Shown: one piece after another, positions 58,457-64,000 of the stretch
How the letters are laid out: each line of letters opens with the position of its first letter
Position numbering within the stretch: the stretch's first letter is position 1
From: Magicicada septendecula
Taxonomy: Eukaryota > Arthropoda > Insecta > Hemiptera > Cicadidae
NCBI GenBank assembly: GCA_034769895.1
Contig: CM068368.1
Coordinates: forward strand, 340,713,076-340,777,075
Reading direction: 5' to 3'
Length of the DNA: 64,000 nt
Program-made: the position numbers and the translations under genes
Notes under the pieces: generated by a model
Told to the model about the DNA's origin: nothing
Seen by the model: only the letters and a program-made list of their open reading frames with translations
The model's database searches: none

Positions 58457-61010
58457 ACTTCCATATTCCTTAAGGAATGGAAGTATGGTGATGGCAAAAA
58501 AAATCGTGTTCGAGATTATTGCAGATTCTGATTCTACTACACTCAAAACATGAAAAAAGTCGTTTTCCGAAAAGTGTCTGTGTGTCTGTCTGTGTGTGTG
58601 TGTCTGTAGATTTTTTTTCTATGGCAAACGATAACTGCCGCAAATTCAAACAGAATCAAATAATGTTTCGCATACAGCCCTGAATTGTAGAGTTCTCAAG
58701 ACCTATTGTTTTTGGTGAAGATCGGTTAAGGGAAAGGGGTAGTTTACCTGTAACGTTTTATGTTTTAACAAGGGTATTTCCTATGGCAAACGATAACAGC
58801 CGCAAATTCAAACAGAATCAAAAGATTATTTGCATACAGCCCTAAATTGTAGAGTACTCAAGACCTATTGTTTTTGGTGAAGATCGGTTGAGGGGAAGGG
58901 GTAGTTTACCTGCAACGTTTTTTATCAAGCGTATTTTCTATGGCAAACGATAACTGCCGCAAATTCAAACAGAATCAAATAATTTTTTGCATACAGCCCT
59001 GATTTGTAGAGTACTCGCGACCTATTGGTTTTGGTGAAGATCGGTTGAGGGAAAGGGGTCGTTTACCAGCAACGGTTTTTTTTTATCAAGGGGAATTTTT
59101 TTTTTTTTGGCAAACGATAACAGCCGCAAATTCAAACAGAATCAAATAATGTTTCGCATACAGCCCTGAATAGTAGAGTTCTCAAGACCTTTTGTTTTTA
59201 GTGAAGATCGGTTAAGGGAAAGGGGTAGATTACCTGCAACGTTTTATGTATTAAAAGGGTATTTTCTATGGCAAACAATAAGAGCCGCAAATTCAAACAG
59301 AATCAAATACGTTTTTGCATACAGCCCTGATTTCTTGAGTACTAAAGACCTATTGTTTTTGGTGAAGATCGTTTAAGGGAAAGGGGTAGTTTACCTGCCA
59401 CGTTTTTTGTTTTATCAAGGGTATTTTGTATGGCAAACGATAACAGCCGCAAATTCAAACAAAATCATATAATATTTTGCATACAGCCCTGAATTGTAGA
59501 GGTCTCGAGACCTATCGTTTTTGGTAAAGATCGGTTAAGGGAAAGGGGTAGTTTACCTGCAACGGTTTTTTATCAAGGGTAATTTTACTTCCATATTCCT
59601 TAAGGAATGGAAGTATGGTGATGGCAAAAAAAATCGTGTTCGAGATTATTGCAGATTCTGATTCTACTACACTCAAAACATGAAAAAAAGTCGTTTTCCG
59701 AAAAGTGTCTGTGTGTGTGTCTGTCTGTCTGTCTGTAGATTTTTTTTCTATGGCAAACTATAAAAGCCGCAAATTCAAACAGAATCAAATAATTTTTAGC
59801 ATACAGTCCTGATTTGTAGAGTACTCGCGACCTACTGTTTTTGGTAAAGATCGGTTGAGGGAAAGGTGTAGTTTACCTGCAACGGTTTTTTTTTATCAAG
59901 GGTAATTTTGTTTGTTTGGCAAACGATAACAGCCGCAAATTCAAACAGAATCAAATACTGTTTCGCATATAGCCCTGAATTGTAGAGTTCTCACGATCTG
60001 TTGATTTTGGTAAAGATCGGTTAAGGGAAAGGGGTAGTTTACCTGTACCGTTTTATGTTTTAACAATGGTATTTACTATGGCAAACGATAACAGCCGCAA
60101 ATTCAAACATAATCAAATAATGTTTTGCATACTGCCCTAAATTGTAGAGTTCTCAAGACCTTTTGTTTTTGGTGAAGATCGGTTAAGGGAAAGGGGTAGT
60201 TTACCTACAACGTTTTTTTAACAAGGATATTTTCTATGGCAAACGATAACAGCCGCAAATTCAAACAGAATCAAATAATTTTCTGCATACAGGCCTGATT
60301 TGTAGAGTACTCAAGACCTATTGTTTTTGGTGAAGATCGGTTGAGGGGAAGGGGTAGTTTACCGGCAACGTTTTTTATCAAGCGTATTTTCTATGGCAAA
60401 CGATAACTGCCGCAAATTCAAACAGAATCAAATAATTTTTTGCATACGTCCCTGATTTGTAGAGTACTCGCGACCTATTGTTTTTGGTGAAGATCGGTTG
60501 AGGGGAAGGGGTAGTTTACCTGCAACGGTTTTTTTTATCAAGGGAAATTTTTTTTTTGGCAAACGAAATGCCGCAAATTCAAACAGAATCAAATAATGTT
60601 TCGCATACAGCTCTGAGTTGTAGAGTTCTCAAGACCTATTGTTTTTGGTGAAGATCGGTTAAGGGAAAGGGGTAGTTTACCTACAACGTTTTTTTAACAA
60701 GGGTATTTTCTATGGCAAACGATAACAGCCGCAAATTCAAACAGAATCAAATAATTTTCTGCATACAGTCCTGATTTGTAGAGTACTCAAGACCTATTGT
60801 TTTTGGTGAAGATCGGTTAAGGGGAAGGGGTAGTTTACCTGCAACGTTTTTTATCAAGCGTATTTTATATGGCAAACGATAACAGCCGCAAATTCAAACA
60901 GAATCAAATAATTTTTTGCATACGTCCCTGAATTGTAGAGGTCTCAAGGACTTTCGATTTTGGTGAAATCGGTTAAGGGGAAGGGGTAGTTTACCTGCAA
61001 CCTTTTACGT
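57425..61010 (+). repeat. About nineteen copies of a 160-bp repeat
   Basis: Each unit contains ggcaaacgataacagccgca, aattcaaacagaatcaaat, gcatacagccctga, gtagagtactcaagacctat, ggtgaagatcggttaaggg and gtagtttacctgcaacg in that order, at spacings of about 155-170 bases. They are grouped 5, 6 and 8 in H1, H2 and H3. Two more diverged copies lie at 26527-27020. The high conservation of ggtgaagatcggttaaggg and aattcaaacagaatcaaat between units is notable. Confidence 0.9.
58457..59586 (+). mobile_element. Helentron-like (HINE) element H2, 3'-truncated
   Basis: It starts with the same ACTTCCATATTCC end, a (TG/TCTG)n tract and six 160-bp repeats, but has no 3' hairpin. It is cut off in the last repeat by the start of H3 at 59587. 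Either H3 inserted here and the rest of H2 was lost, or the units arose by unequal exchange. Confidence 0.62.
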
Positions 61011-61707
61011 TTTAACAAGAGTAAAGTACTTGAAAATTAATTTAAACTTTTGGAAACAATGGTAATTGTTAAAAATAAATTAATTTTGTTGCCAGGCAAT
61101 AAAATTAAAATTTTTTCATTTTAATGTAATATAATATTTTTCATTTAATACGATGTATACAAAAAACGCTGAGGCAAGTTCAGGTTGCCTCATTCGCTTT
61201 AAACGAACTATGCCGAATCTCACCTGTCACCATCTAGTGGTCGCTCAATAAAGCATGTTTCGGTTTAATAAATTTGACAGTCGCAGTAACAATGTATAAT
61301 CTTTACGTTATGTAGTTCATACGTATTTACAATTTTTATTCTACAGAATTTTTTAGGGTAGGCATTGCCTCAATTGCCTCCATGTAACTTCGCCACTGAT
61401 ATATATGTGTACAACGTTATCGGCAAAAAAGAAGTAGATTTTGTTAAAATTCCTTCCCGGGATATTTGGCCGTAGTCCAATGTTTTCTACAAAACCAGAC
61501 ATTTCGGCAATGCCATCGACTTCCATCATCAGTGAAAATCGAGTGCGATAACGTGAGGTGGTATACATTAGTGACCACAGTACTGTGGTTAAGGCTGAAG
61601 CAGTAAGTAGAAAGAAGTAGTTTCTATGGTAATATTTCATTTCGAAAAGATTTTAAATACAAATCTTAGAATATGGAAGTCATGTATGGTTCTCCATACC
61701 GATATTT
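59587..61707 (+). mobile_element. Helentron-like (HINE) element H3, longest copy
   Basis: It has the same 5' end, microsatellite (59708-59735) and eight 160-bp repeats to about 61000. The unique 3' part follows (61013-61140, like 58209-58345), then about 250 bp not seen in H1 (61150-61395), then a block shared with the copy at 26527 (61395-61650). It ends with hairpin and CGATATTT at 61707. A palindrome of PLE 3' ends follows at once. Within 61150-61395 a cagtggcgaagttac motif (complement near 61381) suggests a small nested element, not resolved. Confidence 0.62.
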
Positions 61708-62127
61708 TCCTTATTAGGAACATGTTTCGGGTACTATCTTGTACCCATCCTCAGCCTTCCGGTTTTTTTGTCTGGTGAAGTACATATGTGTTGTTGGCTG
61801 ACTATTATTATTGTGGCTTCCTGTTGGCTTCTGGTATTTCAAATTGGTTTTATTGTGTGTTATTGTGGTGTATGTGTTAGTTTTTTGTGTATTTTCAATA
61901 CAAAACATGATACAATATTCAAAGCAGTCAACATTGAAAATACACAAAAAACTAACACATACACCACAATCACACACAATAAAACCAATTTGAAATACCA
62001 GAAGCCAACAGGAAGCCACAATAATAATAGTCAGCCAACAACACATATGTACTTCACCAGACAAAAAAACCGGAAGGCTGAGGATGGGTACAAGATAGTA
62101 CCCGAAACATGTTCCTAATAAGGAAAA
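61705..62127. repeat. 195-bp-arm palindrome of PLE 3' ends with perfect hammerhead-like cores
   Basis: The arms 61705-61899 and 61933-62127 are near-perfect reverse complements around a 33-bp centre. Each arm, read outward, carries CTGAGGA, a 6-bp hairpin GGGTAC-AAGATA-GTACCC, then GAAAC (minus strand 61754-61724, plus strand 62078-62108). Beyond it, TTCCT-AATA-AGGAA closes a second hairpin at the outer end. The two 116-residue open frames over this palindrome are mirror images of each other; the outward frame, ending RKAEDGYKIVPETCS, runs through the ribozyme-like core, a layout seen at PLE 3' ends. Confidence 0.75.
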
Positions 62128-62170
62128 AAAGGTATATCTTGAAGTAAATTTATTTATAAATATTAAATGT
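62124..62170. repeat. Right arm of 47-bp inverted repeat
   Basis: Perfect reverse complement of 57197-57243. It begins at the outer edge of the PLE palindrome. Confidence 0.85.
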
Positions 62171-64000
62171 AATATATATGTAGTAGCATAACAAAATTAT
62201 CACATTAAAATTTTAACTTAATGCAACATAAATAAAGAAGAAAAGGTCCATAGTGAGTGAGAAGAATGAATTGGTTAAAGATTAAACTAAAGAAACTGTA
62301 CATTAAGTCAATAAAATGTTAATAAGAATAAAAAATAACAAAGAAAACTATTGGTCAAAATAACTTACTATGTAAAAACCCAATAAACCAGCAGTATACC
62401 CAGTAGATTGGGGAAGCAGTAAAAAGGAAAGAAAAGAAAAAGGAGATAAAAAGGTGAAAACAATATTAATAAGGGAAATTTATAAGGTCAAGAAGCAGAG
62501 AAACCACAAGACAAGAAATTTACTAATATAATAATGAAGAAAGGACAAAATATGTCAAGATTCCTACATAGAGCCTAGAAATAAGAAGAGCTATTCCAAA
62601 AATGTTAATAAAGGAATACATACCTTTGAACTAAATTTAAAACCAACATATTTAGACCCCGTAACTCAAGTTACAAGATACAATCCAATGAAAACCGAGT
62701 TGTAAACTAGATATAAGTATTATATGTAACAACCAAAAGACTACCAATAGTGTAGAAACAAACCAAAAACTACCATAGTGTAAAAACAAAAGACTACCAT
62801 TAGTGTAAGAAATATAAGGTGAAATACCATAATAAATACAATAAAAGTTAGAGACTACAGTGAGTGTAGAGAATAACAAGTGACACACTATAATAAAAAA
62901 TAGTGTAGGAAATAAAAATTATTTAAAAGGGCTGACAACATTATTAGTGATAAGAGTTTTTTAAATTAGATATAAGAAATAATATTACCCATAAAATGTT
63001 TTTTTTTAATTACAGTTAAGTAAATTGTGAGAAGGACAATAAATACCAGAGGACAGTTCACAACTGAGGGTATAACCAATAATAAAATGTTTGTTATTTA
63101 TTGTTAATCAGATAATATGTTAGATATAAGGTGATAATAGATATAAGATGTTGTTATCACAGTTAAGTTGTTACCAGAAAAAACAAATACAAAAGACAGT
63201 TAATGACTGAAAGTATTATTAGTAATAAGATGTTTTAGTATAATTAAATTTGTTACAAAAAGAACATAAAAACAAAGGATAGTTAATGACTGAAGGTATT
63301 GTTAGTAATGAGATGTTTCTATTATAGTTAAATGATATATAAAAAATAATAGGCATAAGATATTTTGTTATCATTGAATGATACAGTCAAAAATAATAGA
63401 TATAAGATGTTTTTGTTAAAATTAGGTGATATATGAAAAATAGTAGATAATAAGATGTTTTGTTGTATTTAAAATCATGTTAACTAATTTTCAAGTTTGT
63501 AAGGCAGAGAGGCAAGTAGGAAATAGGAATGTTATAATTTTATTTAAAACTGTAAACCATATGAAAGGTACAAAGCAGACTAGCTAATACACCACTCTAG
63601 AAAAACAGACCAGTAATGTAAACCAAAACTATCTATCAGAGAATCAAACTACATAATATAGGGAATAGAATTCAGTCCATACAACACAAAAATATGAAAA
63701 TGTAATTAGTACAGATACAAATAATAACGAATGGAATGACAATGGAAAGAAAATTAACTTTTTTTGGAAATAAATAATACTAGGCCTATAATGGTAATCA
63801 AATCAGACTAAAAAGTAAATTAATCAATATTGAAGTGTTATAACAACAAAATTATGAACAACAAAAATAATCACGGAGTGATTAATATTATTCCATGGAA
63901 ATATTATCAGAAAAACACTTGTAAACCATTTAAACACTAAATTTGTACAAAATATGAGGCCTACAATAATTATCAAAAATTGTAAATTTTAGGCTTAAAT
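62171..64000. other. Purine-rich AT sequence with diverged short repeats
   Basis: 62690-62940 holds repeats of an actaccatagtgtaraaac type. 63060-63480 holds several copies each of agatataagatgtttttgtt and gacagttaatgactgaaggt-like units, all diverged. No coding frame or transposon end could be supported. Confidence 0.5.

Noticed and set aside
57425..61010. Regularly spaced repeats resembling a CRISPR-like array
   Set aside because: Units are about 160 bp, similar throughout, with no repeat/spacer split. The surroundings are eukaryotic transposons with Helentron-like ends.
61714..62118. Two 116-residue open frames, one per strand, nearly identical
   Set aside because: They are mirror readings of one palindrome. 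The hydrophobic reading (MSGEVHMCCWLTIIIVASCW) is the antisense of the PLE tail reading.

Overview
This is eukaryotic, AT-rich DNA. Its transposon content (two mariner elements, several hAT elements, a Tigger-like element, a Ty3/gypsy LTR element with 4-bp target duplications, Penelope-like elements with GIY-YIG domains, Helentron-type repeats and LINEs) suggests an arthropod, probably an insect with a large, repeat-filled genome. No species can be named from the sequence alone. The only host gene I can support is an aquaporin on the minus strand. Two of its exons lie 22.2 kb apart (45279-45469 and 22913-23056), and the intron between them is packed with nested transposons.

Left part (1-19.6 kb): the window opens with the integrase tail of one gypsy element (1-241) followed by a long non-coding stretch, probably its LTR and flank, containing a cluster of TCAGT pentamers. 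A Penelope-like element (PLE) follows. Its 3' end is present twice, first inverted (2909-3471) and then forward (19019-19619). The forward copy was split inside its GIY-YIG domain by a gypsy element with a 4-bp target duplication (ACCG). That element is a tandem LTR-internal-LTR-internal-LTR dimer of exact period 6756 bp, 3899-19018, on the minus strand.

Middle part (19.6-47.8 kb): a LINE/PLE chimera, two PLE 3'-end palindromes, a 40-bp minisatellite and aquaporin exon B come first. The aquaporin intron then holds a short hAT remnant, a PLE fragment, a Helentron-like element, a full-length mariner pseudogene, a LINE interrupted by a hAT element that itself carries a MITE, and a second mariner split by a LINE and by a non-autonomous hAT. 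A Tigger-like deletion derivative follows, and then aquaporin exon A. Exact target duplications let most of this nesting be read in order.

Right part (47.8-64 kb): a 5.2-kb hAT element with a two-exon DUF4371-type transposase gene (one stop, two frameshifts), a divergent solo LTR related to the dimer LTR but in the opposite orientation, and a 4.9-kb array of three Helentron-like elements with about nineteen 160-bp repeats. The array ends in a 195-bp-arm palindrome of PLE 3' ends, and the whole block is flanked by a 47-bp inverted repeat.

The strongest unexpected signal is a recurring one. PLE 3' ends occur repeatedly as head-to-head or tail-to-tail inverted pairs, and most of them carry a hammerhead-ribozyme-like core (CTGAGGA, short hairpin, GAAA) on both arms.
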